DNA from: Rossellomorea orangium
Lineage (GTDB): Bacteria > Bacillota > Bacilli > Bacillales > Bacillaceae_B
Assembly (NCBI RefSeq): GCF_019334305.1
Contig: NZ_JAHWGH010000013.1
Location: 61,527 to 125,526 of the forward strand
DNA: 64,000 nucleotides
Direction: 5' to 3'
A program made the translations under genes and the position numbers. This document shows, piece after piece, positions 1-9,300 of the stretch. Each line of letters starts with the position of its first letter. The first letter of the stretch is position 1. The notes under the pieces are model-generated. The model was given only the letters and a program-made list of their open reading frames with translations. It was not told the origin of the DNA and made no database searches.

Positions 1-984
1 GGAGAGCTCTTGCTTCGTCACTTCACTTATATATCTCCTTCTTGCCACACAATTGTATACATAATGAGTTTCTACAGGATGGCGTTTCAATTGAGCAAGG
101 AGTTTTGTCGTCGTCTGGATGATATCCTGCACGCTTGCAAATCCAAACGAAACCTCCTGCCCTTCTTCCACTTCCTGGCTCAGTTCCACACTTCCATTCG
201 GCAGTACGTTCATGATATAGACGGCCACCGAATCATTCTTTTCTTTCGCAAGAAACGGGAATTCAATTGATGAATCTGGCAGATCCTTTACGAATCTTTC
301 ACCAAGGTACATTTCAAGCAACCGGATGGGCTTCATAAAGTTGATTCCGTCTACTATATGTCCCCTTACTTTCGTAACCTTGAATGCCGGCCCCACTTCC
401 TGCCATTCCTCTACTGCATGGGAATGGACCATTAATCCATCCCCATTTAAAGAGGCTGAAACGAACCCGTCAGTTGAGATATGTTGATTAGTGAATACAT
501 ACGTGTGGCTTTTCTGTGGAAGATCGGAAGAGACACCTCCGGCAATGACAGTATCACCACCGCCTTCTGAAACTCCATCCAGGAACTCCTGTACGTCAAG
601 CTGTAAATGACTTGAGAAAATAATGAATGCTTTCGTGTCCGCTTGACCGATTTCTTCGCACATTTGTATTCCAAGCTGCTTACTGGAGTCTGATTTTTCT
701 TGTAAAAGAGCTTTCACTTTGGTTTTTTCAAATAGTGTAAATGATAAAACAATGCCGGATACGATTTTACCGTCTGCCACTTGTCCCTTGGAACTGCAGC
801 CGATAAGGGTGCTTCGAGGAACTAATCTATTTATTTGATCCTGAAGCTCCTGTATGGCTTCAAGCTGGGAATTCCCTACAAATGCTTGAATGAATAAAGA
901 AGGATGTCGATCTAACCCGTTCTCTATAATAAATTGATTCAGGGAGTGCTCGTCGTTATATATGTATTGAAAGGACTTTACCAT
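1..984 (-). CDS. FIST-domain sensory protein, C-terminus cut by window edge
   Basis: The frame is open from an ATG at 984 down to base 1 (328 codons), so only the N-terminal part is visible. The FIST_N region has the signature GCSSKGQVADG near residue 70 and GGVSSD near residue 170. The last visible part resembles FIST_C, with VYNCVARRRY near the window edge. FIST domains are predicted small-ligand sensors usually fused to signalling outputs such as histidine kinase, GGDEF/EAL or methyl-accepting modules. The output module, if present, lies outside the window. Identification is by motif recognition; the ligand is unknown. Confidence 0.8.
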   Translation of the reverse strand, partial: MVKSFQYIYNDEHSLNQFIIENGLDRHPSLFIQAFVGNSQLEAIQELQDQINRLVPRSTLIGCSSKGQVADGKIVSGIVLSFTLFEKTKVKALLQEKSDSSKQLGIQMCEEIGQADTKAFIIFSSHLQLDVQEFLDGVSEGGGDTVIAGGVSSDLPQKSHTYVFTNQHISTDGFVSASLNGDGLMVHSHAVEEWQEVGPAFKVTKVRGHIVDGINFMKPIRLLEMYLGERFVKDLPDSSIEFPFLAKEKNDSVAVYIMNVLPNGSVELSQEVEEGQEVSFGFASVQDIIQTTTKLLAQLKRHPVETHYVYNCVARRRYISEVTKQELS

Positions 985-1094
985 TTTCACACCTACTCGA
1001 AGACGTCGTTTCTATCAAAATACCACAATTCGACAGATTTGGATATTCATTTATATGAAAATGCTAGCAATGGACTTCCTGGACCATTTAGCTT

Positions 1095-1253
1095 ATGACC
1101 TCGAGGGGCTAGCCGCCGTAGCTGGACAGGTGAGACCCCGAAGGGCGAAGCCCGAGGAGGCTCACCGCCAGCCCCGCGGAAAGCGAGCACCTGGAGAGGA
1201 AATCAACAGCCACTCGCTACGTCCAAAAGCAACAATGTGTACGAAAACAGCCT
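1095..1253 (+). repeat. GC-rich structured dispersed repeat, copy 1
   Basis: This stretch shares a long near-identical core with 62003-62190 (reverse strand): GGACAGGTGAGACCCC, a GGGC-GAA-GCCC mini-hairpin, GAGGAGGCTCACCGCC, CCCGCGGAAAGCGAGCACC and the end TACGAAAACAGCCT. GGTGAG and CTCACC can pair. The left arm has degraded compared with copy 2. It fills most of the gap between the FIST gene and yisL, and I see no coding gene there. Confidence 0.8.
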
Positions 1254-1257
1254 AAAA

Positions 1258-1295
1258 TAAAAAAAGTTGGCCCTTATACGGAGCCAACTTTTTTT
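1258..1295 (-). terminator. Intrinsic terminator of yisL
   Basis: AAGTTGGC and GCCAACTT form a perfect stem around a short loop. On the minus strand it is followed by a T-rich run, immediately after the yisL stop codon. Confidence 0.85.
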
Positions 1296-1299
1296 CACG

Positions 1300-1671
1300 T
1301 TATGCAAATGGATGAAGACCTAACGGTAAACGTAGTCCCAAATATAAAACAACGACTAAAGCGATGACCATCACGATCCAGAGTACATTTGTGTTCTTAC
1401 CTTTATTCATGCGGACCAGAATCATTTCAAACATTCCGATCAATAAGATTCCCACCAAACCTTTGATACCGTAAAGGGCAGGATCGATGCCTTGATGCTT
1501 CCAGAATAATAGTGCGCCCGTTAAAATGATGAGCAGATAGAATAATCGTAAGATCATATGTACAACTTTCATGCCTTTTTTCTTCCCTGCATTATGTAAG
1601 CCGACCGCTACAAAGAAAAGAATGATGGCAATGACCCACGTTGTAATATGGGCATGTGTATTATCAAACAT
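1300..1671 (-). CDS. yisL: YisL family (DUF1516) small membrane protein
   Basis: This 123-residue protein has four predicted hydrophobic segments (about 8-24, 38-58, 66-86 and 98-117) separated by short basic loops, which is the DUF1516/YisL pattern. It probably sits in the cytoplasmic membrane; its function is unknown. It lies 72 bp downstream of yisK on the same strand and ends at a strong terminator, so it is probably the last gene of a DUF418-yisK-yisL unit. The yisK-yisL adjacency is as I recall it in B. subtilis. Confidence 0.8.
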   Translation of the reverse strand: MFDNTHAHITTWVIAIILFFVAVGLHNAGKKKGMKVVHMILRLFYLLIILTGALLFWKHQGIDPALYGIKGLVGILLIGMFEMILVRMNKGKNTNVLWIVMVIALVVVLYLGLRLPLGLHPFA

Positions 1672-1743
1672 ATTGAACCTCCTACAGGTAGATAGTTTAC
1701 GCTCATAATATTACCACAGTCTGTACAACAACAGAAATTTTAA

Positions 1744-2613
1744 CTAGGCCTGTAACGGATTTGTCAAAATTCCAAGGGATGCGATTTCAATTTCCACTAG
1801 ATCTCCCTTTTTTAAAAAACGTGGAGGCTTAAAGCCTTTTCCGACGCCTGATGGTGTACCTGTCGCAATTATGTCCCCAGGTTCCAGTGTCATCCCTTTG
1901 GATAAGGTAGAAATAATGGTTGGAACGGAGAAAATCATTTCTCCAGTATTGGAAGACTGTCGGATTTCACCATTGACCTTTGTCTCTATGGATAAGTTAT
2001 GAGGATCTCCCACTTCATCCTTAGTCACAAGGTAAGGTCCCATCGGGCATGTTGTATCGAGACTTTTCCCGATGAAGAACTGGCCATGTTTTTTCTGAAG
2101 ATCACGGGCAGTAATATCATTAAGGATGGAATAACCAAACACATACTTCATTGCATCTTCAGGAGAGATTCCCCTCCCCTTCTTCCCTATAATTACGGCC
2201 AGTTCTCCTTCATAATCCAGCTCTTCTGTTATATCATCGTGATGAAGTACCGTTTCCCCGTGACCGATGACCGTATTGGTTGCTTTCGTGAACATCATGA
2301 TGTCCTTTGGGATATCTTGTTCACCACCCATTTCGATGGCATGATCACGATAGTTTTTTCCGACACACATAATATTCCTCTTCGCTTTCGGAATCGGGGA
2401 AAGCCATTTCACTTCATCATGCGCAAAAGAGCGAAGAGTTCCGGCATGCTCCTTAAGGACAGCTGTCACATCCTTGAGAAAATCTTCCCCGTCTTCTATA
2501 CCCTTCAGTAAATCCCTTGGTAAATCATGGACCCCGGCCAAATCAAGGAGCCTGCCATCCATCTCCACCCCAAATGTTTCTTTATCCTCCACTTTAAAAC
2601 TTACGAATTTCAT
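1744..2613 (-). CDS. yisK: YisK, fumarylacetoacetate-hydrolase-fold protein
   Basis: This 289-residue protein has the FAH superfamily catalytic domain from about residue 75. Visible motifs are CVGKNYRDHAIEMGG, the metal-binding ELDYEGELAVIIGKKG (Glu-x-Glu type), GYSILNDITARDLQ and GDIIATGTPSGVG. The family hydrolyses or decarboxylates small oxo-acids with a divalent metal. B. subtilis YisK is reported to have oxaloacetate decarboxylase activity and to associate with Mbl; that is recalled knowledge and not visible here. The ATG at 2613 is preceded by a GAGAGGGG ribosome binding site. It lies 24 bp after the DUF418 gene. Confidence 0.85.
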   Translation of the reverse strand: MKFVSFKVEDKETFGVEMDGRLLDLAGVHDLPRDLLKGIEDGEDFLKDVTAVLKEHAGTLRSFAHDEVKWLSPIPKAKRNIMCVGKNYRDHAIEMGGEQDIPKDIMMFTKATNTVIGHGETVLHHDDITEELDYEGELAVIIGKKGRGISPEDAMKYVFGYSILNDITARDLQKKHGQFFIGKSLDTTCPMGPYLVTKDEVGDPHNLSIETKVNGEIRQSSNTGEMIFSVPTIISTLSKGMTLEPGDIIATGTPSGVGKGFKPPRFLKKGDLVEIEIASLGILTNPLQA

Positions 2614-2637
2614 ATTTCATATCCCCTCTCTACCGTT

Positions 2638-3825
2638 TTACATCTTTCCTTTTTCCCCCACATTGCGTCTACCATAACTTAATACACGCCACAGCTTCTC
2701 AACAGGACCGTATTGGAACTTGGACAACCAAATTTCTGACAGTATCACCTGTATGACATATATGCCTACTGCGAGCATCGTCCCCGTCGTTAACGTCACT
2801 TCCCCATATAGACCAAATCCATAAGAATAGAAGATCAATGTACCGATGATCGATTGCATCAAATAATTTGTGAGGGACATCTTCCCAACTGAAGCGAGCG
2901 GCTTGCTCCATTTCATGATTTTTTGATTCAACAATAATAATGAAAGGATTATTGCATAAGATACTGATAAGAACGGACCTCCCAAAAAGTCTTGTATGTA
3001 TGAATAAGCAAAGTTGGACTCTATGAGAAGCGGCAGTGACTTAATGGCGACTCCCAAGAGTAATGTACTTCCACCCGTTACCATCCACATCTTCTTATAG
3101 GTCGATACCTTTTCCAATAGTCGCAGTTTACTTGCACCTGCCCCGATCATCATCATGGGGAGGATTGATAATAATAAGAATAAAAGGTTATCAGGCGAAT
3201 TCACTATATACCAGTCTTCGAAACGTTGTCCCATGATACTGCTGAAGCTGCCTGAAGCATAGGCGGCAACCGAATCCTGGAGAGCGGAGATGTTTGTATA
3301 TTGCGTCACCCCAGTCGGATCGGCAAAGGTCATCAATACTAGTAATATACTGAAAAAAGTTTGTGGCAACAGAAATAAGATACCTCCCAGCCACATCAAT
3401 CCTTTACCGGATAGCCTCATGAATATAAGTAGCACGAGACCAAACATAGCGTAATTAATCAGGATATCCCCAGACCATATCAGGAAGGCATGGATACATC
3501 CGATTCCCAATAATACAAGAAGTCTTCTGATTCCAAAGCTGTAGAAGGACGTTCCTTTATCCATAGCCCTTTGTTGCTGGATCCCTAATCCATATCCGAA
3601 CATCATGGCGAATAACGGATAAAAGCTTGCTTGAACCAAGACATCAATCCATGGATATAATGTGACATCTTCAGGTGTCTTCCACCACGTATACGGATCC
3701 AGATACAGAAATGGGGAATGAAAGGAAATCATGTTAATGATAATGATGCCAAGCAATGAGAATCCCCTAATCACATCAAGGCTTACGATACGTTCTGTTT
3801 GTTCAATTGGTGACATGGTGTTCAT
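2638..3825 (-). CDS. DUF418 family polytopic membrane protein
   Basis: The 395-residue protein begins with a short polar segment, then RIVSLDVIRGFSLLGIIIIN. The Asp-x-x-Arg-Gly signature in the first membrane segment is typical of the YeiB/DUF418 group, related to OpgC/HGSNAT-type acyltransferases. About ten hydrophobic segments follow, and the DUF418 part covers the C-terminal half. Role and substrate are unknown. It is divergent from gerPA with 129 bp between the start codons, and it is probably cotranscribed with yisK. Confidence 0.8.
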   Translation of the reverse strand: MNTMSPIEQTERIVSLDVIRGFSLLGIIIINMISFHSPFLYLDPYTWWKTPEDVTLYPWIDVLVQASFYPLFAMMFGYGLGIQQQRAMDKGTSFYSFGIRRLLVLLGIGCIHAFLIWSGDILINYAMFGLVLLIFMRLSGKGLMWLGGILFLLPQTFFSILLVLMTFADPTGVTQYTNISALQDSVAAYASGSFSSIMGQRFEDWYIVNSPDNLLFLLLSILPMMMIGAGASKLRLLEKVSTYKKMWMVTGGSTLLLGVAIKSLPLLIESNFAYSYIQDFLGGPFLSVSYAIILSLLLLNQKIMKWSKPLASVGKMSLTNYLMQSIIGTLIFYSYGFGLYGEVTLTTGTMLAVGIYVIQVILSEIWLSKFQYGPVEKLWRVLSYGRRNVGEKGKM

Positions 3826-3891
3826 TCATTTTCCTCCGATAAATTAATCTTGATTTCATTTTAACCCGAAAAAGGAAATTAGGCGATTATC

Positions 3892-3918
3892 ACCTATTCA
3901 TGTTCTTAACATAGAATA
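3892..3918 (+). promoter_or_regulatory. Candidate sigma-K promoter of gerPA
   Basis: CATAGAATA (3910-3918) is an exact CATANNNTA -10 element. An AC -35 dinucleotide (3892-3893) lies 16 bp upstream, 37 bp before the gerPA ATG. In B. subtilis the gerP operon is transcribed late in the mother cell by sigma-K, so position and sequence agree. Confidence 0.7.
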
Positions 3919-3954
3919 ACAATAATTAACTTTGTCTTAAAGGTGTGAGTCACA

Positions 3955-4176
3955 ATGCCCGCAATCGTAGGAATTGCTCAAGTCGTCAATGTCGGTTCCA
4001 GCGCCGTTTTCCATATTGGGGATGTATTTAACATCAGTCCGATTTCAACAGCTAAAACCTTTGCTGGGGCAGGTTCATTCATAACGGGTAAAGGAATTTC
4101 CGTATACAATGAAAGCTCACTGACCTATACCATTGATGATGATGGCATGGATCAGGGAATAAACTTTAATCTATGA
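3955..4176 (+). CDS. gerPA: GerPA spore germination protein
   Basis: The 73-residue GerPA/GerPF-family protein begins MPAIVGIAQVVNVG and contains SPISTAKTFAGAGSF, the conserved core of the family. GerP proteins are needed for nutrient germinants to pass through the spore coat; they are made in the mother cell. It is the first gene of gerPA-PB-PC-PD-PE-PF, all on the plus strand. It has an AGGTG ribosome binding site and a sigma-K-like promoter upstream. Confidence 0.92.
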   Translation: MPAIVGIAQVVNVGSSAVFHIGDVFNISPISTAKTFAGAGSFITGKGISVYNESSLTYTIDDDGMDQGINFNL

Positions 4177-4188
4177 GTGTGATGCAGA

Positions 4189-4413
4189 ATGACCAATTAT
4201 TACGTGCAACAATCCATCCAGATTCAATTTATCAAGATTGGCGGCATGTCAAACTCCTCCATCCTTCAAATTGGAACATGCGGTCAAATTACAACAAATG
4301 ACTTTCTATATAATACCGGGGGGTATACAGAGCCTGCTCCTGAAGCGGAGAAAAATGGTGGAACCAAACCACCTTCCGTTACTCCTCTGGTCCCCCTTCA
4401 ATCACCAGGCTAA
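4189..4413 (+). CDS. gerPB: GerPB spore germination protein
   Basis: The 74-residue protein begins MTNYYVQQSIQIQFIKIGG and contains SNSSILQIGTCG, YNTGGYTEPAPE and a C-terminal PLVPLQSPG, matching the GerPB pattern. It starts 12 bp after gerPA. It probably acts with the other GerP proteins in coat permeability to germinants. A longer ORF in another frame (4238-4456) is a shadow. Confidence 0.92.
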   Translation: MTNYYVQQSIQIQFIKIGGMSNSSILQIGTCGQITTNDFLYNTGGYTEPAPEAEKNGGTKPPSVTPLVPLQSPG

Positions 4414-4448
4414 AATAAATGATCGCGACAAAAGAAAGAGGTGGCAGA

Positions 4449-5078
4449 ATGAATAATTACTATATGACCCCACAACAACTCTATCAGTATATCGAAATGT
4501 TGAACTCGAAAATTGTCGCGTTGGAAAACAAAGTGAATGACCTGTCACAGGAATTAACCAGCCTCAGGGATACACCGACTATCAACGTAGAAAAGATCGA
4601 ATATAAATTTGATCAGCTGAAAGTGGAATCCCTGGACGGGACGCTGAATATCGGGCTAAATCCAAACAGTTTGAAGGAAACGATCGAAGACCTCGCCGTT
4701 CAGCCCAATGTAGATGTTAAATCCATTAAAGATTTGGAACCATATAAAGAACGAATTTCCTCAGCGATAAGAGCCTATATCGATTCAGAACTACCGGGTC
4801 TCATCCAGGATAACGAAATTCAGTTCCAGAGATCCCTCGACCCGTCTTATTATGAAATGATTCAACAGGATTTGTTGAATCAAATGCCACAAAGAATCGA
4901 ATTTTATTTACAAAACATACCCTTTATTGAATCGAAACAACAGGAAGGGGAGTGGGAGAAAAAGATCATCAACAAAATCAAGAAAGACATTGAAACCGCC
5001 CTTTTCTCCTTTATGTCGCAAATCCCAGATCATATGGAAGGAATGAATAATAATGAACCTCCAGGTCATCAATCGTGA
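4449..5078 (+). CDS. gerPC: GerPC spore germination protein
   Basis: The 209-residue protein begins MNNYYMTPQQLYQYIEMLNS. Residues about 10-40 form a predicted coiled coil, followed by the mixed alpha/beta body typical of GerPC. An upstream in-frame ATG at 4419 exists, but 4449 is preferred because AGAGGTGG lies just before it and the family starts with this Tyr/Gln-rich segment. The gene lies 35 bp after gerPB and overlaps the start of gerPD by 26 bp, indicating translational coupling. Confidence 0.9.
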   Translation: MNNYYMTPQQLYQYIEMLNSKIVALENKVNDLSQELTSLRDTPTINVEKIEYKFDQLKVESLDGTLNIGLNPNSLKETIEDLAVQPNVDVKSIKDLEPYKERISSAIRAYIDSELPGLIQDNEIQFQRSLDPSYYEMIQQDLLNQMPQRIEFYLQNIPFIESKQQEGEWEKKIINKIKKDIETALFSFMSQIPDHMEGMNNNEPPGHQS

Positions 5079-5232
5079 ATTAACCGTCGGAAATATTGAT
5101 ATCGCAGGAGTGGCCAGCTCCTCTCTCGTTTTGGTCGGGGATGCCGATATCATCCAGCTTGCCTCTGCATTCGATACGCCGCCTGAATCCCTGATCATCG
5201 GTCCATTCGTCCCTCTGACCCCTAAAGGATGA
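5053..5232 (+). CDS. gerPD: GerPD spore germination protein (59 aa)
   Basis: A short ORF of 59 codons plus stop starts inside the 3' end of gerPC with ATGAACCTCC. It encodes MNLQVINRELTVGNIDIAG and ends FDTPPESLIIGPFVPL. The FDTPPESLIIGPF segment is strongly conserved in GerPD. GGAAGGA lies upstream of the start. It fills the expected place between gerPC and gerPE and is easy to miss because of its size and overlap. Confidence 0.92.
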   Translation: MNLQVINRELTVGNIDIAGVASSSLVLVGDADIIQLASAFDTPPESLIIGPFVPLTPKG

Positions 5233-5235
5233 ACC

Positions 5236-5646
5236 ATGCTTAAACGATATTCGATTGTTAATGAACTTGAGGGGATCACACTGGCCTTCTCCTCTGTTTA
5301 CCAAATTGGAGATTCACAAAATATTTATGCACAATCCAAGGCATTTGCCGTACAAAGAGAAAAGGAACTCTTTTACACAAGTGAAGGTAGTTTTGATTCG
5401 GATGTATTCCTAAACCCAATTGAACTCCCCCCTATCAATCCTGAGATTGGGGTGTCAAGACTAAATCTTTGCCCGATTAAAGTCAATACGATGTATATTC
5501 GTGCAACCTCCGCTGCTTCCATCATACACATAGGGAATACATCAAATGTATATATGGAAGCAAGGGTGAAAAACATTCGCCAGCTAGAAAATAAAGAAGG
5601 AGAGGAACCGTCTGAAACGATTGAAACGATTGAATCACCTGATTGA
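5236..5646 (+). CDS. gerPE: GerPE spore germination protein
   Basis: The 136-residue protein has two copies of the GerP-type sequence: SVYQIGDSQNIYAQSKAFAV near the N-terminus and SIIHIGNTSNVYMEARVKN near residue 100, as expected for GerPE. It starts 3 bp after the gerPD stop. The C-terminal tail is acidic and low-complexity (EGEEPSETIETIES), which may be strain-specific. It probably acts in the same coat-permeability function as the other GerP proteins. Confidence 0.88.
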   Translation: MLKRYSIVNELEGITLAFSSVYQIGDSQNIYAQSKAFAVQREKELFYTSEGSFDSDVFLNPIELPPINPEIGVSRLNLCPIKVNTMYIRATSAASIIHIGNTSNVYMEARVKNIRQLENKEGEEPSETIETIESPD

Positions 5647-5666
5647 TCTCTTTCTTTGATGTATGA

Positions 5667-5693
5667 ACGTTACCACAACACTCACATAGCCTA
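5667..5693 (+). promoter_or_regulatory. Candidate separate sigma-K promoter for gerPF
   Basis: CATAGCCTA (5685-5693) is an exact CATANNNTA element with AC (5667-5668) 16 bp upstream, the same geometry as before gerPA. It lies in the 80-bp gerPE-gerPF gap, about 34 bp before the gerPF ATG. Transcription in the mother cell is inferred. Confidence 0.6.
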
Positions 5694-5726
5694 TAATATA
5701 GACATATAGAAAAGAGGATGTTGAAT

Positions 5727-5945
5727 ATGCCCGCATTAGTAGGTCCAGTCGCGATTCTTAACGTCGGGGGCGGAAATGTCCAGTTTGGGGACACGGCCAT
5801 CATTTCTCCTAAATCTGCTTCCAAGACTTTCGGTGGTGCCGGCGGCTTCAATACCGGTCCATTTCAATTAAGTTACAATGTATTCAGTGTAAGTACCACT
5901 TTTGATTGTAATGTTATTGACCAACCGATAACAGGAAATAACTAA
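5727..5945 (+). CDS. gerPF: GerPF spore germination protein
   Basis: The 72-residue protein begins MPALVGPVAILNVGGGNVQ and contains SPKSASKTFGGAGGF, a paralogue of GerPA with the same core. The ATG at 5727 is chosen over an in-frame ATG at 5718 because AAAGAGG (5711-5717) is 9 bp from 5727 but directly touches 5718. It lies 80 bp after gerPE, has its own sigma-K-like promoter and is followed by a terminator. Confidence 0.9.
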   Translation: MPALVGPVAILNVGGGNVQFGDTAIISPKSASKTFGGAGGFNTGPFQLSYNVFSVSTTFDCNVIDQPITGNN

Positions 5946-5950
5946 AAAAC

Positions 5951-5980
5951 AAAAAGCCTTAGAATAGGCTTTTTGTTTTT
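5951..5980. terminator. Bidirectional terminator between gerPF and hlpB
   Basis: AAAAAGCCT and AGGCTTTTT pair, with T-rich runs on both strands. It sits between the convergent gerPF and HNH genes. Confidence 0.85.
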
Positions 5981-5984
5981 TTCA

Positions 5985-6287
5985 TTATCGCTTTTTTCTG
6001 CGCTCATGGCTTTTCTTTGTTTTGATCAATTTGGTGGGCGGCTGCTTACGTATCCATTTGATGAATGCATAAATTTTTATATCGTTCCTTAAATCTTCAA
6101 TTGTGTTTAACCTTGCACCCAGCTCATCATTTGTGTACAGGGAGTGTATCTGCTTATGACAAGGAATGCAAAGCTGCGCCGTGGGAAGGAATGTGCCCCC
6201 CACCTCCTTGGGTGTGAGGTGATGAACCGTGGTTTCCACATTCCCGCGAGCACATAATTCACATGTTCCGATCGTTTTTTTACCCAT
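5985..6287 (-). CDS. hlpB: HNH endonuclease-like protein (HlpB/YisB-like)
   Basis: The 100-residue protein has a zinc-binding HNH fold: CELC near residue 9, VHHLTPKEVGG near residue 22 with the catalytic-type His pair, and CIPCHKQIH near residue 42. The C-terminus is strongly basic (KKSHERRKKR). In B. subtilis the equivalent gene follows addAB-sbcDC, and its product is implicated in DNA repair. Here it follows addA directly but after a strong terminator, so it probably has its own promoter. Confidence 0.75.
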   Translation of the reverse strand: MGKKTIGTCELCARGNVETTVHHLTPKEVGGTFLPTAQLCIPCHKQIHSLYTNDELGARLNTIEDLRNDIKIYAFIKWIRKQPPTKLIKTKKSHERRKKR

Positions 6288-6340
6288 CTTCCACCCTCCC
6301 TCAGGTAAGTGATTAGTTTAGCTATTCCCTGCCTGGTCTT

Positions 6341-6378
6341 AAAAAAACACCTCGAAGAAAAGCTTCGAGGTGTTTTTT
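6341..6378 (-). terminator. Terminator of the addBA operon
   Basis: AACACCTCGAAG and CTTCGAGGTGTT form a long perfect stem with T-rich flanks, immediately after the addA stop. Confidence 0.88.
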
Positions 6379-6380
6379 AT

Positions 6381-9300
6381 TTATAATTCCAACACATGTC
6401 CTCCATCGAAGAAGTATAGGTACTTTTGTGATACCGGTTCTTTCCAGATGGATTCTAACGCACGGGTATATAATTCAATCTGTACTTTATACCTCTCGAG
6501 CAGGACAGGCTTCGCTTCAGGAAAACCTCCATCATAGCGATCATGAATGCCGTCTGTTTTGTAATCCAACAGGACGATTCCTGATTCATCCCGGAATACA
6601 CAGTCGATGACCCCTTGAACGAGGATTGTTTCTTCCGGGGCTTCATCACCTGTTTCCGAGATTTCACTTAGAGGGACGCTCATGCTGAACGGAATTTCCC
6701 GTTGGATGTTCCGTGCGCCTGCCAGCCGCTTTCCGAGTTCACTGTCGAAGAACCCTACGATGTTATCGACTGAGATTGCCAGTTTCTGCTCTTCAGTCAG
6801 AATTTCTTTACGGACAAGGTTTGATAATAGATCTTCAACCTTTCCCTGTGTCGGCACCCCATCTTCAAAGGAAATATGTTGCATGACAGTATGCATGGCC
6901 GTCCCCTTTTCAGCAGGTGACAATTCTTTCGACTGCATGAATTGTGGACGGTTATATACAGGCTTGTGGTGGCGTCTCAGGATATCGATGCTTGACGCTT
7001 CGTCTCTTATTTCAACCATCCTCTTGAGTTCTGATACGGATTGCTTCGAACGTAGATTTGTAGCACGAAGATGTGGATATTTCCACGATAAGCGCTTCAA
7101 TACCTCATCTTTGTGGAGAGATTCTATTCCCACTTTCCTTCCTTCCTTCACCTGCTCTTTCCAATTGTCCTCTTCACTCGGTGACTCCCCGGCCTCTTCG
7201 ACCAATTCAGTCTTATGAACAGCCGTGACCTGGAAGCAGGAAGGATGTTTAAGAATCTCCTCATTGATGCCGCTTCCCTCGGGTACTTCTCCCCCAAGCT
7301 CATTGCAATGAGGATGACGCATGAGGGACGGACCTATCCAGTCAAGATAGGAATTTGCACCCGCCCTGTCATAATCAGACAGCAACCACTCCTTCTGACT
7401 TAAAGCACCCCGCCATTTCTTGAGTGATTTCTCGAGGCTTTTCACCGTACCCACCAGGAACAATTTCTCCTTGGCACGGGTCAACGCCACATAAAGCACC
7501 CTCATTTCCTCGGAGATCGCCTCCATCCGCTTCTTCCGCTTGAATGCCAATTGCGGGAGGGAAGGGTAACTGATCCGTTTGTCTGGATCGGTGTACTTCA
7601 CAGCCAATCCAAGATCTTTATCTAATAAGTAGGCTGCATTCAAGTCCATGAGGTTAAATTGCTTAGACGTACCTGCGACAAACACAACCGGGAACTCAAG
7701 ACCCTTACTTGAGTGGATGGTCATTAAACGAACCACATCTTCTTGTTCGCTCAGTGCTCTCGCCACCCCCAGGTCATCCCCGCGTTCCCTCATCCTGTCG
7801 ATGAATCGCAGGAATCGGAATAATCCCCTGAAGGATGTTTCTTCATATTGGCGGGCACGATCGTACAATGCCCTGAGATTAGCCTGTCTTTGCTTCCCTC
7901 CGGCCATCCCACCTACATAATCATAGAAACGGGTATCTCGGTACAATTGCCATATCAATTCTGTCACAGATCCCTGACGCGCTTTCGTCCGCCAATTCTC
8001 AAGATGATACAGAAACACTTTCACCTTCTCAAATGTTTCTTCATCCCTGGGATTATCCGGCTTCTTACCAGCAAATTTTTTCACGGCCTCGTAATACGTC
8101 CCTGCACGAGAATGAACCCGGACACTTGCCAGACCCTGCTCATCCAGTCCCACAATCGGAGACCTTAGAACCGAAGCAAGGGGAATATCCTGATACGGAT
8201 TATCGATCACTTTCAACAATGATAGCATGATGGCAATTTCAGTCGCTTCAAAATATCCAGTGGATAAATTTGCATAAATCGGTATGCCCTGCCGTTTGAA
8301 TTCCTCCATGATTTCCGCAGCCCAAGGCATGGAGCGAAGGAGAATGACAACATCACGATACTGGATCGGACGTTCTGTTTTCGTTTTGGCATCATAGATC
8401 GGTGTCCGTCCCTCGACCATTTGTTTCACCTTATTTGCCATATAACGGGCTTCAAGGACAGACTTTTCTATTTCCCCTTCATCAAAGATGGACAGTTCCT
8501 CTTCTCCGCCATCTTGAGCAGGCTCTTCGGTTTCCTGATCGATGATCGCCACTTCAATGGGAAATTCCTTTTCTTCAGGATAGGGAGCACCCTTAACAAG
8601 CTCCGCTTCCCGGTTATATTCCATCTCGCCGACAGATGTGCCCATGATTTGTTTGAATAAGAAGTTCGTCCCTTCCAATACTTCTTTCCGGCTCCTGAAG
8701 TTTTGGGATAGGTCGATTTTCAATCCTGCTTCCCCGCTGACCGGAAGGAATCGGGTGTACTTTCCTAGGAACAGATTGGGTTCAGCCAGTCGGAAGCGGT
8801 AGATGGATTGCTTCACATCCCCTACCATAAATCGGTTCCCGACCGCTTCACGTTCTTCTGTAATGAGAAGAAGGATGGATTCCTGAACCATGTTCGTATC
8901 CTGATATTCGTCCACCAGTACTTCCTTGAACTTATTTTTATATTCCAAGGCAGCTTCTGAAGGTACCAAAGCATGATAGGAATGGTCTCTCAATATGTCG
9001 AGACAGAAATGCTCAAGATCGGCAAAGTCAACAAGTCCCTTTTCTTCTTTCACTTGTCTGAACCGTTTCCCGAATTCGATCACCACTACTGCGAGGGTGT
9101 GGATCACATCCTTCATTTTCTTCATATCCTCAAGGAATGACCCGGGTCTTCTCGAGAAGAAGTCCTCCTGAAGCTTTTCCAATGTTTTCTTACCCTGATC
9201 ACGGAGTTTCTTGGCTTCATCCACTATTTCTTTCATGTACTCATCCCCCCGACAAGCTTTTAGCTTTGTGAAGGGTAAGGTTTGAATCGCTTCATATAAA

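Noticed and set aside
1055..1255. 66-codon plus-strand ORF
   Set aside because: It lies within the GC-rich structured repeat. The other copies do not keep an equivalent frame.
1999..2511. 170-codon plus-strand ORF opposite yisK
   Set aside because: It is antisense to a well-supported FAH-family gene and its protein resembles nothing known.
4238..4456. Alternative frame overlapping gerPB and gerPC
   Set aside because: gerPB and gerPC are both clearly recognisable in other frames over the same bases.
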